This document shows positions 7,574 through 15,165 of a DNA stretch of 16,515 nt, piece after piece. Both the position numbers and the translations under genes were made by a program. Where the stretch lies: the NCBI GenBank assembly GCA_031411695.1, contig JANOBO010000019.1, positions 1-16,515 of the forward strand. Reading direction: 5' to 3'. The stretch is from JAIBCL01 sp031411695 (GTDB lineage: Bacteria; Verrucomicrobiota; Verrucomicrobiia; Verrucomicrobiales; Verrucomicrobiaceae). Position 1 is the stretch's first letter, and every line of letters begins with the position of its first letter. Below the pieces are notes generated by a model. It worked only from the letters and a program-made list of their open reading frames with translations. It was not told the DNA's origin and did no database searches.

Positions 7574-8371
7574 TCAAGCGTCGGCGGTCAATCTGAAAAA
7601 CTCGCGCGCCGTGCGGTCCGTGGTCTCTGCGATCTCGGCTTCGCTCACGCCGCGCAGCGCGGCGACGGCTCGCGCGGTGTCAGCCACGTGCGCGGGCTCG
7701 CAGCGTCTGCCACGATGCGGGACGGGTGCGAGGTAGGGCGCGTCCGTTTCCAGCATGAATGTGCAGTCCGGCACTTCGCGCACGGTTTGCTGGACGATGG
7801 TGGCATTCTTGAAGGTGACGATGCCGGTGAAGGAAACCAGATGCCCCGCGTCGATAAGCGGCCGCGCCTGCTCGAGTGTGCCGGTGTGACAGTGAAACAC
7901 CGCGCGCAACCGTCCATTGAATGGCGTGACCTGCGCGACGAGATCCTCCCAGCTCTCGCGATTGTGCAGGATCACATTCAGCCGCAGCTCGACGGCCAGC
8001 TCGAGCTGCGCGCGCAGCACGCGCGCCTGATGCGTTCTCCAAGTGCCGACATCGAATCCCTGTGGCGGCGCATGAAAATAATCGAGCCCGATCTCGCCGA
8101 TGGCGGCCACCTTCGGATGCGCTGCACACGCGCGGAGGCGCGTGATCCAGTCGTCTCCATCCACCGTGTGCGCGTCACAGGGATGGATGCCGGCGGCCAT
8201 GAACACCTCCGAGTGCTCGTCACAGATGCGCGTGAGCTTTGCACAGTCATCGAGATCCGTCGCAGGCGCGATGATGCAACCGACGCCAGCGGCACGCGCG
8301 CGCCCGAGCACGGCGTCGCGGTCCTGGTCAAACTGCGCGCTGGCCATGTGGCAATGGGTATCGATGAGCAT
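7574..8371 (-). CDS. tatD: TatD-family metal-dependent hydrolase (DNase)
   Basis: The product has 265 residues, the usual family length. The metal ligands of the TatD amidohydrolase fold are all present: H6 and H8 in DTHCH, E93 in AIGEIGLDYF, H136 in VILHNRE, H162 in FHCHTG, and D210 in LETDAPYLAP. The protein should form a TIM barrel with two metal ions, and relatives act as 3'-5' DNases or RNases in the cytoplasm. It could equally be the YcfH or YjjV paralogue, so the symbol is used in the family sense. The upstream bases contain GGTGA close to the ATG, the only partial Shine-Dalgarno match in the window. The TraB-like gene ends 68 bases upstream on the same strand, which suggests a shared transcript. 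Confidence 0.93.
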   Translation of the reverse strand: MLIDTHCHMASAQFDQDRDAVLGRARAAGVGCIIAPATDLDDCAKLTRICDEHSEVFMAAGIHPCDAHTVDGDDWITRLRACAAHPKVAAIGEIGLDYFHAPPQGFDVGTWRTHQARVLRAQLELAVELRLNVILHNRESWEDLVAQVTPFNGRLRAVFHCHTGTLEQARPLIDAGHLVSFTGIVTFKNATIVQQTVREVPDCTFMLETDAPYLAPVPHRGRRCEPAHVADTARAVAALRGVSEAEIAETTDRTAREFFRLTADA

Positions 8372-8411
8372 CCGTCACCCGTAGCAGGCGAGGGGAGCGC
8401 GCTCAAGCTTC

Positions 8412-8427
8412 ACGCAGCCGCCTGCGT
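8412..8427. other. Small inverted repeat between the TraB-like and tatD genes
   Basis: ACGCAG (8412-8417) and CTGCGT (8422-8427) form a perfect 6-bp stem with a four-base loop. The hairpin lies just after the stop of the upstream gene and before the tatD start. It could reduce read-through or stabilise the upstream message. No T-tract is present. Confidence 0.3.
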
Positions 8428-8439
8428 CATCCGCGGCGA

Positions 8440-9408
8440 TCACTTATCCGGCGGCGTGTTTGCTTTTGGCTTCCGGATCTCCAGCTGCGGCGGCTCTGAA
8501 GACGGCACAGCGGCCGCTGGCGGCACGGGCTTCGGCTCTGGCGGCAGGTCCCACGCGGTGAGCCATTCGGTCGAATTTCTCGTGAAGCCCTTCGTTGCGA
8601 GCCGCTTCTCCATGTCCGCGAGATGCGCCGCTCCGTAAAAGATGCCGATCTTCTTCCGGCCCTTCGCGAGGATGCGGTCCAGTACTTCGAGGGCCACGCG
8701 GTTCCGCTCGCCCACGATAACCGTCCCGCCGTTGGCCTCAACGCCGGCCATCAACTCATCCACCTGATCGAACTCACGCCCCACCAGACGCTTCAGTTCC
8801 GTCGGGCTGTCCTTGCGGCACAGGATCTCCAGCACCTTCGCCAGTCCCGGCTGATCCGGCGCGCCGCCATCCGCAGCCACGGCCATCTGCGCCTTCCACG
8901 TCTTGAGGAAGAGGCCCAGGAACGATTCGCCCTTGGTTTCCTGTGTGCTGAAAAACTCGCCCGCGCCCATGTCCGCATGCACAAAGTTTCCTGCCGTGTA
9001 GTCGATGCCTTCAAGCTGTCCCGTCAGCGCCAGCGTGGACCGCATCGTCTCCTGTAGCCAGCCGATCCAGTGCAGGCGTCCGCCCGCGTCAGACTGCTTC
9101 GTCTTCGGCCGGTCCTTGAAATCACCGCCCACCAGCTCGTAGAGCACCACGTCATAGGTCTTGAAGCGCGTGTTCAGCAAATCGTAGTACGCCTTGTCCG
9201 CGATGTGTACCGCGCCGATGAGGTCCACCGTCACGCCCTTTGCGTTTTGCAGGCGACCCACCGCAGTCTGCAGTTGCGCGCCTTTTTCATTTTCGGTGAA
9301 CCGCACGTAGTCTGGTTCCGTCACCTTCGGCCCCTCCCCCCGCAGCAACGCGCCGCACATTGGGATCATCAGGGCGAGTGCCATGCGGCGTGTGCGGGGC
9401 GGATTCAT
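8440..9408 (-). CDS. Exported TraB/GumN (Tiki)-superfamily protein
   Basis: The product has 322 residues from ATG 9406-9408. A GTG six codons upstream is the alternative. A basic start (RTRR, residues 5-8) and hydrophobic stretch (9-22) form a signal peptide, probably cut near LRGEG. The superfamily's metalloprotease-like signature is visible: first GxxH, GAVH at 65-68, then E91 in LYELVG, R236 in VGERN, and second GxxH, GAAH at 259-262. GIDYTAGNFVHADM (134-147) is also typical. Tiki homologues in animals are Wnt-cleaving metalloproteases. Bacterial members are largely uncharacterised. The last 35 residues (288-322) are Pro/Lys-rich and probably disordered. It is divergent from the NHL propeller gene over 96 bases, and both products look exported. 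Confidence 0.83.
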   Translation of the reverse strand: MNPPRTRRMALALMIPMCGALLRGEGPKVTEPDYVRFTENEKGAQLQTAVGRLQNAKGVTVDLIGAVHIADKAYYDLLNTRFKTYDVVLYELVGGDFKDRPKTKQSDAGGRLHWIGWLQETMRSTLALTGQLEGIDYTAGNFVHADMGAGEFFSTQETKGESFLGLFLKTWKAQMAVAADGGAPDQPGLAKVLEILCRKDSPTELKRLVGREFDQVDELMAGVEANGGTVIVGERNRVALEVLDRILAKGRKKIGIFYGAAHLADMEKRLATKGFTRNSTEWLTAWDLPPEPKPVPPAAAVPSSEPPQLEIRKPKANTPPDK

Positions 9409-9504
9409 AAAATGGCGTGCGCGCACGCTAACACCTTCCCGCAGTCACGCCACCGCGCCGTTGCGCTTGGCATGGCACGCCACATCTGCCACGATGCGCC
9501 ACAC

Positions 9505-10554
9505 ATGCAGGCGCTCGCTCTCACCCTCCTCTTTTCCCTCGCGCTATTCGAAAGCGCCTTCGCCGCCGAACCACCCGCCATCGGCATTCTCGGCCAGGGT
9601 AGTTTTCGCTACCGCGCGGTGGATGGCTGGGCGCGGGATGCATTGGCAAAGGTGAAGGTCAAGAACGGCCACGGCCTCGCCATCGATGCGCAGGGCCGCA
9701 TTCTCTTCCTCACCGATGACGCGCAAAACAACCTCATCATCCTCAGCCCCGCAGGTGAGTTGCTCGGCACCTGGACCGCGCGCATGCCCGGCGCGCATGG
9801 GCTCACACTCGCGATCGAAGACCGGCGGGAAGTTCTCTTCATCACCGACACCGCGTTGCACGAAGTCCGCAAGCTCGCCCTCACCGGCCAGGAGCTCCTG
9901 CATCTTCCGTGGCCGGAAAAGACCGGCCTTTACACCACTGCGGCTGAGTATCGCCCATCCAAGGTTCTGCTCTCACCGAAGAGCGGTGAGTTCTATGTGC
10001 TCGATGGATATGGGAAAGACTTCGTCCACCATCACGCTGCCGATGGCGCGCTCATCCGCTCTTGGGGTGGCACGCTCGGTGAGGGCGAAAACCAGCTCGC
10101 CCACTTCGGCCCGCACGGTGGCATCGTGGACACGCGTGAGCCAGCCCGCCCCGTCATCCTCATCTGCATGAGCGACCGTCAGGAGGTGAAGCGCTTCACG
10201 CTCGACGGCAAGTTCATCGACAAGTTCCCGATGCCCGGCGGCAATCCCCGCGACGCCATCCCCTTTGGCGATTTCCTTTTCATCCCGCATCTCGGCGACC
10301 AATGGCCGAAGGACAAAAACGCCCCCGGCTTTGTGTCCGTGCTCGACAAACAATACCGCGTCATCTCAAACATCGGCGGCACCGCGCCCGTTCACGATTC
10401 CGTCGGCGCGCTGTTGCCCATGCGCTCCACCGGCGCGCCGTTCATTCATCCGCACGCCGTCGCCGTCGATGCCGCAGGGAATCTCTACATCGCCCAGTTC
10501 GCATCCCCCGCCGCCCCGCTGCTGAAGTTGGAGCGCATTTGTGCCGAGGACTGA
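9505..10554 (+). CDS. Secreted NHL-repeat six-bladed propeller, PAL-like
   Basis: The product has 349 residues from ATG 9505, chosen because it starts a clean signal peptide (1-20, ending SAFA before AEPPA). The reading frame is open far upstream, but that part is antisense to the TraB-like gene. Propeller blades carry GHGLAIDAQGRILFLTD (55-71), AHGLTLAI (97-104), EFYVLDGYGKDFVHHHAADG (162-181), FGPHGGIVD (201-209) and HPHAVAVDAAGNLYIA (315-330). The DGY...G...WGG...PHG pattern with a His on successive blades resembles peptidylglycine alpha-amidating lyase (PAL), whose His residues bind zinc. The exact PAL residues cannot be confirmed by eye, so only the fold is called. It is expected to be periplasmic or outer-surface. 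Function and ligand are unknown. Confidence 0.8.
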   Translation: MQALALTLLFSLALFESAFAAEPPAIGILGQGSFRYRAVDGWARDALAKVKVKNGHGLAIDAQGRILFLTDDAQNNLIILSPAGELLGTWTARMPGAHGLTLAIEDRREVLFITDTALHEVRKLALTGQELLHLPWPEKTGLYTTAAEYRPSKVLLSPKSGEFYVLDGYGKDFVHHHAADGALIRSWGGTLGEGENQLAHFGPHGGIVDTREPARPVILICMSDRQEVKRFTLDGKFIDKFPMPGGNPRDAIPFGDFLFIPHLGDQWPKDKNAPGFVSVLDKQYRVISNIGGTAPVHDSVGALLPMRSTGAPFIHPHAVAVDAAGNLYIAQFASPAAPLLKLERICAED

Positions 10555-10608
10555 CGGGCTACCTCAACTGATAATCCCCGGCATGGCCTTTCCGCCTCCT
10601 GACATTAG

Positions 10609-10710
10609 TTTCCAACCATCACCGCGAGCCTCGATCCCCAAGGCCGCATCATTTTGCCGCCCGAGATCAAACGTGCGGCCCAGGCGGTGGACTTTGCGCG
10701 ATGCATGAGG
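10609..10710 (+). pseudogene. Fragment resembling an AbrB/MazE/MraZ-fold (SpoVT-AbrB) DNA-binding domain
   Basis: The plus frame beginning at 10609 reads PTITASLDPQGRIILPPEI followed by KRAAQAVDF. The D-x-x-G-R-I-x-L-P-x-E-I core is the hallmark of the swapped-hairpin SpoVT/AbrB superfamily, seen in AbrB, MazE/VapB-type antitoxins and MraZ. An in-frame TAG lies at 10606-10608, just upstream, and no start codon precedes the motif. An ATG at 10583 is in another frame, so a frameshift would be needed to join them. After about 35 residues the frame loses family character. It is most simply a decayed antitoxin-like or regulator gene. A chance match cannot be excluded. Confidence 0.35.
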
Positions 10711-10949
10711 AGCCACGCCATTGAGGGCGCAGCTACAGGCGAGGGCGGCGGGTGGCTGCGGCATTCTGCCGCAGTCCGTTTGGGCTGCTTTCAGCCGCCT
10801 CTCTGAGAGTTCGGCGGGGCTGGAAAGGCCCTTCAGACGCACGGCGGTTGGAAAAGCTCAGCCACTGGGCTGGACGGCGAGGAACTTGGAACTCGTTCAC
10901 CATCAGATATTAAAAAAGCTGTGGTGCTCTGAAAATCCTCTTCTGTGCT

Positions 10950-11170
10950 TCCTTCGTCACACAACGAAGCTCCTTCGTTGTCTCCTGCCGTTCGTCCGTC
11001 AAACGACGCGCTTCGCACATTCAGCAACGAGCTTTCCTCGTTGTCGTCTGAAGCTCTATCAGCGAACGACGATCCTCCCGCAGAAGACCCACGAAGCGCC
11101 TCCAACCAACGCTGAACTGCCTTCGTGGCACCACGACGTCCCCTCTTCCACCAACGAGCTTCATTCAGTG
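10950..11170. repeat. Degenerate tandem repeat, period about 63 bp, with hairpin at each unit
   Basis: CAACGAAG or CAACGAG recurs at 10962, 11025 and 11152, with a variant CACGAAG at 11090, a spacing of 62-65 bases. In the first two units the motif opens a hairpin: a perfect 9-bp stem with a three-base loop at 10961-10981, and a 7-bp stem with a five-base loop at 11025-11043. Between them, related blocks such as CGTCGTT and GACAACGA (minus strand) also recur 63 bases apart. Because 63 is 21 codons, the minus frame shows an echo (SFADRASDDNEESS and SFDGRTAGDNEGAS). The units are too diverged and have no spacers, so this is not CRISPR. Confidence 0.6.
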
Positions 11171-11275
11171 TGCCTTGAGGTTCGCTCAGACGAGGCTGTT
11201 TGCGGCAGGCCACGGCCCACACTTGGGTTTAGGTTGTCGCCGTTTTGCCTGCAATCGCGGAGAGAATGGGCAGTT

Positions 11276-12286
11276 TCAGATCGTGATGAGGATCTTCGAA
11301 AAATGCTGCCCGCTTCCGATGCGACGAAAGGCATCCGCTGCCTGATCGAAGGCGAAGACGGAGTCGATCACGGGCTTCACTTTTGATTCGGTGAAGGCAT
11401 CGAGCACGTCGGCGAACATGGCACGGCTGCCGACGTAGATGCCATCTAGGCGGATGCCTTTGCGCAGGATTTGCACGGTCTGCACCTCGCCGCTGGTGCC
11501 GGTGAGGACGCCGATGAGGGCGATGTGGCCTCCGAATCGCGTGGCTTTCAGGGAGCGGTTCAAGGTATCGGGGCCGCCAATCTCGATGACATGATCCACA
11601 CCAAGCCCGCCGGTTTGCGCGAGCGCCCAGTCATCCCACGCGGGGTCGGCTTTATAGTCATGCACGGCGTCAGCGCCGAGATCCCGCAGACGGCGCGCTT
11701 TGTCGGCGCTGCTGGTGATGGCGAGCACGCGCGCGCCTTTGAGCTTGGCGATCTGGAGGGCGAAGACGGAAACGCCGCCGCTTCCGAGGATCAGGACGGT
11801 CTCGCCAGCCGCCACCTGCCCGCGTACGCAGAGTGCTTGCCAAGCCGTCACTGCCGCGCAGGGCAGGGTGGCGGCCTCCTCAAAGCTGAGGTGCGCGGGG
11901 ATGTCGAGCAGTGCCGCAGCCGGCAGCACGGCGAACTCCCGCAACAGGCCATCGACGGCACCGCCGAGCGCTTTTGCGGCGTGCGCCTGTGAGAAGCCGC
12001 CATCGATCCAGGAGGGCATGAAGGGCACCACGACCCGATCCCCTGGCTTCCAACCGATGACGCCTTCTCCGACTGACACGACCTCACCCGCGCCGTCCGA
12101 GCACGGAATGCGTGGGATGGGCCCGCTGACACCGTGAAGGCCCAGCACATTCATGTGGTCGCGATAATTGAGCGACACGGCCTTGATCCGGACGAGCACC
12201 TCGCTGGTGGCGGGGGTGGGTGTGGGCAGCGAGACGGCAGTCAGGCTGGAGAGGCCGTTTGTTCCCGTGATTTGGTAGGCTTTCAT
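11276..12286 (-). CDS. MDR-superfamily NAD(P)-dependent oxidoreductase, quinone-oxidoreductase-like
   Basis: The product has 336 residues from the first ATG (12284-12286). A GTG nine codons upstream is possible but adds no family sequence. The N-terminal GroES-like domain (about 1-120) has SLNYRDHMNVLG and PCSDGAGEVVSVGEGV. The Rossmann domain has VLILGSGGVSVFALQIAK (164-181) as its nucleotide-binding loop and AGETVLI before it. The Cys that binds catalytic zinc in alcohol dehydrogenases is replaced (NYRD at 40-43), and the four-Cys structural zinc lobe is absent. This fits a zinc-independent NADPH:quinone reductase-type enzyme rather than an alcohol dehydrogenase. A cytoplasmic location is expected, with unknown substrate. 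No operon partner is visible. Confidence 0.9.
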   Translation of the reverse strand: MKAYQITGTNGLSSLTAVSLPTPTPATSEVLVRIKAVSLNYRDHMNVLGLHGVSGPIPRIPCSDGAGEVVSVGEGVIGWKPGDRVVVPFMPSWIDGGFSQAHAAKALGGAVDGLLREFAVLPAAALLDIPAHLSFEEAATLPCAAVTAWQALCVRGQVAAGETVLILGSGGVSVFALQIAKLKGARVLAITSSADKARRLRDLGADAVHDYKADPAWDDWALAQTGGLGVDHVIEIGGPDTLNRSLKATRFGGHIALIGVLTGTSGEVQTVQILRKGIRLDGIYVGSRAMFADVLDAFTESKVKPVIDSVFAFDQAADAFRRIGSGQHFSKILITI

Positions 12287-13338
12287 GAGGTTAGGAATCG
12301 GCGGATCATCCACAGCGCTGGGTGTGGGGCCACATGTTTTATGACCAATCCAAAACTAGTTCTGTGATCCGCCCGTGAGGCTGAACGAGGATTCTGTGCT
12401 GAGTCCCGAGAACGTCGGCCAATGAGCGTGAGGGCGACCGGACAGAACCACTCGTTGTCACGTGGCTCGTGGGCGCGGTTGAGATGGACAACCTGACTGT
12501 TCCCGTGAAAGCCATTCGATTGGATGGATTGAGCGTCTGGTGGTGAACCAGTCGGCAAACGGTCGGGCCAGCAAATGCAACGACAGGCTCGCCGCGTGCT
12601 TAGCGGGTGCGTATGGCGTGTGAATAAGTGAAGACCTCTTGGAGCTTGAGCGAGACGGGGCCACGGGAGTTAAAGTTAGGCATCTCGCTCCCAGCTTGGA
12701 GTGGCAATACGTTCCGGGATGCAAAGGGGCCGGTGCTTCGACATTCCCGCGCTGGGGGCCTATCCGTTCGATCTTTTCGAAGAGGGCTCTGGAATTCGGC
12801 ACGGACTTTTTCACAACCGCACTCCGAGTCAGTCTTCGCGGTGGGGGCGGGGCTTGAAAGGCAGGGGCCGAAGCGGAGCCCCGCACCATGGGTACAAATC
12901 AGGTAGATTGATCCTTGGCTATGAACGAGTTAGAGAAAAATCATGCCTATCCGGTCCGCGTGACTGCCCATGTCAACCTGCGCTCATGCTCTGTGACGGC
13001 ATTGTTGCATTGAGTCAGGCAGGCTGCCAGTGTTCCACTGTGCATTTCTCAGAGTTCCACGTTGGCTCGCGATGTCCGCAAAGAAAATCCGGTTCGTCTC
13101 CCACGGATCATTCCACGGCTCAGAGACGCTGAAAAGGGTGTTCGTGTTTGGGGGGCGAGTTCGTCACCACTCTGTCAACAAGTTGTGAGAACAGGCGATG
13201 AACTGGGTGTCAACAACGTGTGAACAAGCGGCGATAGAATCCGGCCTGCGGCGTGCATCCCATATGGGACAAGGGCACGGCGCGCACCACCTGCGACGAT
13301 ACCTAAATGACGGCACCGCGAGCCTCGGATCGCTTTGC
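12287..13338. other. About 1 kb without a recognisable gene
   Basis: This lies between the start of the MDR gene and the stop of dnaB, both on the minus strand, and should contain the MDR promoter at its left end. I found no domain in any frame. Between about 12640 and 12890 two or three plus frames and one minus frame are open at once, which fits non-coding or interspersed-repeat sequence. An 8-bp inverted repeat (GAGCGAGA 12648-12655, TCTCGCTC 12683-12690) and a perfect match to a DnaA box (TGTGAATAA, 12619-12627) occur here. A 27-base direct repeat lies at the right end. Confidence 0.55.
13173..13235. repeat. Two-copy direct repeat with DnaA-box-like 9-mers, downstream of dnaB
   Basis: TGTCAACAA, then GTGAGAACA or GTGTGAACAA, then GCGAT occur at 13173-13199 and again at 13208-13235, a 35-base period. 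Reverse complements include TTGTTCACA (one mismatch to the DnaA box TTATNCACA) and TTGTTGACA (two mismatches). It may be a replication-protein binding cluster or simply a short tandem duplication. Confidence 0.5.
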
Positions 13339-14856
13339 CTAGGCGGCGTCAGCGTCCTCGTTCCGCTCGACGAACCGCATGGAGTGATCGATGAACTTCA
13401 GGGGCACATCGTCGGTGGGGCCATTGCGGTTCTTGGCGATGATGAGCAGGGCATCGCCTTTCTTCTCGGCGTCCTGGTCCTTTTCCTCGTCAGCCTCCAT
13501 CTTGCCTCCGGCGTAGTCAGTGCGGGTAAGCAGGCCGACCATGTCGGCATCCTGTTCGATGGAGCCGGACTCACGCAGGTCACTGAGCACAGGGCGCTGG
13601 CCTTTGCGGGACTCGACCGCGCGATTCAACTGGGCCAGCACGATGATGGGCACATCCAGTTCCTTGGCGAGACCCTTGATGCCGGCCGAGATCTCCGCGA
13701 TCTCGATCTGGCGGTTGTCTTTCGCGCGCCGCGATCCAGACGTGAGGAGCTGGAGATAATCGATGGCGATCATTTTGATGCCGAACTGCTTCTTCAGGCG
13801 GCGGGCCTTCGCGCGCAGTTCCATGACATCGAGGCCCGGGGTGTCGTCGATGAAGATCTGAGATTTTTGCAGGTCGCGCGTGGCGCGGGCCAGGGCGTCC
13901 TGCTGCGCGCGATTGAGCAGGCCGCGCGTGAGATCCTGCATGCTCAAACGGGCGCGTGAGACGAGCAGGCGCCGCACCAGCATGGTGGCGCTCATTTCCA
14001 GGCTGAACACCGCGCAGGGCGATCCGGAATCCACGGCGATGTGCTCCACGATGTTCATGGCGAGGGAGGTCTTCCCCATCGACGGTCGGGCGGCGATGAC
14101 AAACATCTCACCGCCTTGCAGGCCGGAGGTCATCGTGTCCAGCTTCGCATAGCCACTGGGCAGGCCGCGAAGCTGGCCGGGATGAGCCAGCATGTATTCG
14201 ATAGAGTCGATGGCTTCCATCACATGCTGGCTCAGCGAGCGGATTCCGTCCTCCGCACCGGCGGACTCGCGCACGGCCAGCACGCGCTGCTCGGCGTGGT
14301 CCACCAGCGTCGTCACGTCCTCGTCTGGCGATTCCTTCCCGTGCTCGTACGCCTGATGGATGTTCAGCGAGGATGCGTGGATGAGCAGCCGCAGCATGTA
14401 TTTGCTGAGCACCGCCTTTTTATAATAAGTGAAGTGCGCCGCGATGGGCACGAATGTGTAGAGCTCCGACAGCGCCGACGAGCCGCCCACGCGATCCAGC
14501 AGGCCCTGGTCCCGCATGATGCTCGAGAGTGTGACGACATCGATGGGAATGTTCTTGTCGTAACACATCAAGAGCGTCTCGTAGATGGTGCGGCTCGGCC
14601 CATGATAAAATGCCGCGGCGGGGAGGGTGACGCGACACTCCGCCAGCCGCTCCGCCGGGTCCTGTAGCAGGCAGCTCAGCACTCCCTTCTCCGCCTCATC
14701 GCTGAAAGGGAGCTGGCGGTTGATGTTCGCCAGCAAGTCTTCGGTGGCCGGCTCATCACCCTTCTTTTTGAAAGGCTGGCGCTGTAGCTCTGGGGCGGCC
14801 GCAGCCAGTGGTGCCGGGGCGTCCTTGATGTCGATGATGTTGGCGGCTTCGGGCAT
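13339..14856 (-). CDS. dnaB: Replicative DNA helicase DnaB
   Basis: The product has 505 residues. Residues 1-48 form a low-complexity Ala/Pro lead. The DnaB N-terminal helical domain runs from about 49 to 155 (LPFSDEAEKGVLSCLLQDP). The RecA-like helicase domain follows from about 225, with GLPSGYAKLDTMTSGLQGGE, Walker A RPSMGKTS (257-264), the catalytic Glu in FSLEMS (287), Walker B IAIDYLQLL (364-372), VLAQLNRAVE (407-415) and the Arg-finger region AKNRNGPT (474-481). It unwinds DNA ahead of the replisome as a ring hexamer and loads primase. Residues 450-468 form an acidic-basic insert (GGKMEADEEKDQDAEKKGD) between the DADMV and LIIAKNRNG elements, longer than in E. coli DnaB. No intein is present. 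The start is the only reasonable ATG, without a Shine-Dalgarno motif. Confidence 0.97.
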   Translation of the reverse strand: MPEAANIIDIKDAPAPLAAAAPELQRQPFKKKGDEPATEDLLANINRQLPFSDEAEKGVLSCLLQDPAERLAECRVTLPAAAFYHGPSRTIYETLLMCYDKNIPIDVVTLSSIMRDQGLLDRVGGSSALSELYTFVPIAAHFTYYKKAVLSKYMLRLLIHASSLNIHQAYEHGKESPDEDVTTLVDHAEQRVLAVRESAGAEDGIRSLSQHVMEAIDSIEYMLAHPGQLRGLPSGYAKLDTMTSGLQGGEMFVIAARPSMGKTSLAMNIVEHIAVDSGSPCAVFSLEMSATMLVRRLLVSRARLSMQDLTRGLLNRAQQDALARATRDLQKSQIFIDDTPGLDVMELRAKARRLKKQFGIKMIAIDYLQLLTSGSRRAKDNRQIEIAEISAGIKGLAKELDVPIIVLAQLNRAVESRKGQRPVLSDLRESGSIEQDADMVGLLTRTDYAGGKMEADEEKDQDAEKKGDALLIIAKNRNGPTDDVPLKFIDHSMRFVERNEDADAA

Positions 14857-15165
14857 CTGCGGAATGGGAAAACGAAAGCATGCACGCTAGCGATGCGGCC
14901 CGGTCAGCGCAATGAGTCGCGCGAGAAATAATCTGAATCCCCTGCCACTCCCGGGGCGCAAAAGAGCCAGCGAAGCACGCGCGCCATTCACGCGCGTAAA
15001 AAACTGCTTTCTCACACGACGAGTACTTCGAATCCCTCGCGTCTGTGGGAACACCAGCAAAGGGGACTACCTGATGCGAAACTCGAGGCGCTCAGGGTAC
15101 CCCTGAGGCGATGAAGAGGGGCGGGTCAGGTTGTTCAAGTTCTGGCCGGTCATACGATTCGCCGC
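14857..15165. other. Divergent regulatory region between dnaB and the sigma factor gene
   Basis: These 309 bases should carry the promoters for both genes. A perfect 7-bp inverted repeat (ACGCGCG 14977-14983 and CGCGCGT 14991-14997, seven-base loop) followed by an A-run could be an operator or leader structure. A possible sigma-factor promoter (TTGTTC, 16 bases, TACGAT) occurs just before 15166 but is weak. No gene is seen. Confidence 0.4.

Larger units (their letters stand above)
10555..11275. other. 720-bp gap between convergent genes: fossil, hairpins and tandem repeat, no intact gene
   Basis: The gap separates the NHL gene (plus) from the MDR gene (minus). From left to right it holds an AbrB/MazE-like fossil (10609-10710), a perfect 7-bp hairpin TGCGGCA-TTC-TGCCGCA (10757-10773), smaller stems near 10780-10870, and a degenerate tandem repeat of about 63 bp (10950-11170). 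Long frames are open on both strands across the same DNA. None shows a recognisable domain, and one runs into the antisense of the MDR gene, so none is called. Confidence 0.6.

Noticed and set aside
9070..9504. Upstream extension of the NHL propeller reading frame
   Set aside because: The extension is antisense to the TraB-like gene, while ATG 9505 begins a clear signal peptide.
10950..11170. Possible CRISPR array
   Set aside because: Units are diverged, the period is about 63 bases with no conserved repeat and variable spacer pattern, and no cas genes are present.
10721..11386. Plus-strand frame of 221 codons in the gap before the MDR gene
   Set aside because: It crosses a tandem repeat and runs into the antisense of the MDR gene 3' end. 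No domain was seen, and a minus frame is open over the same bases.
12458..12889. Minus-strand frame of 143 codons
   Set aside because: Plus frames are open across much of the same DNA, composition is atypical, and no domain is visible.
13198..13959. Plus-strand frame of 253 codons opposite dnaB
   Set aside because: It is antisense to the conserved RecA-like part of dnaB and has no recognisable motif.
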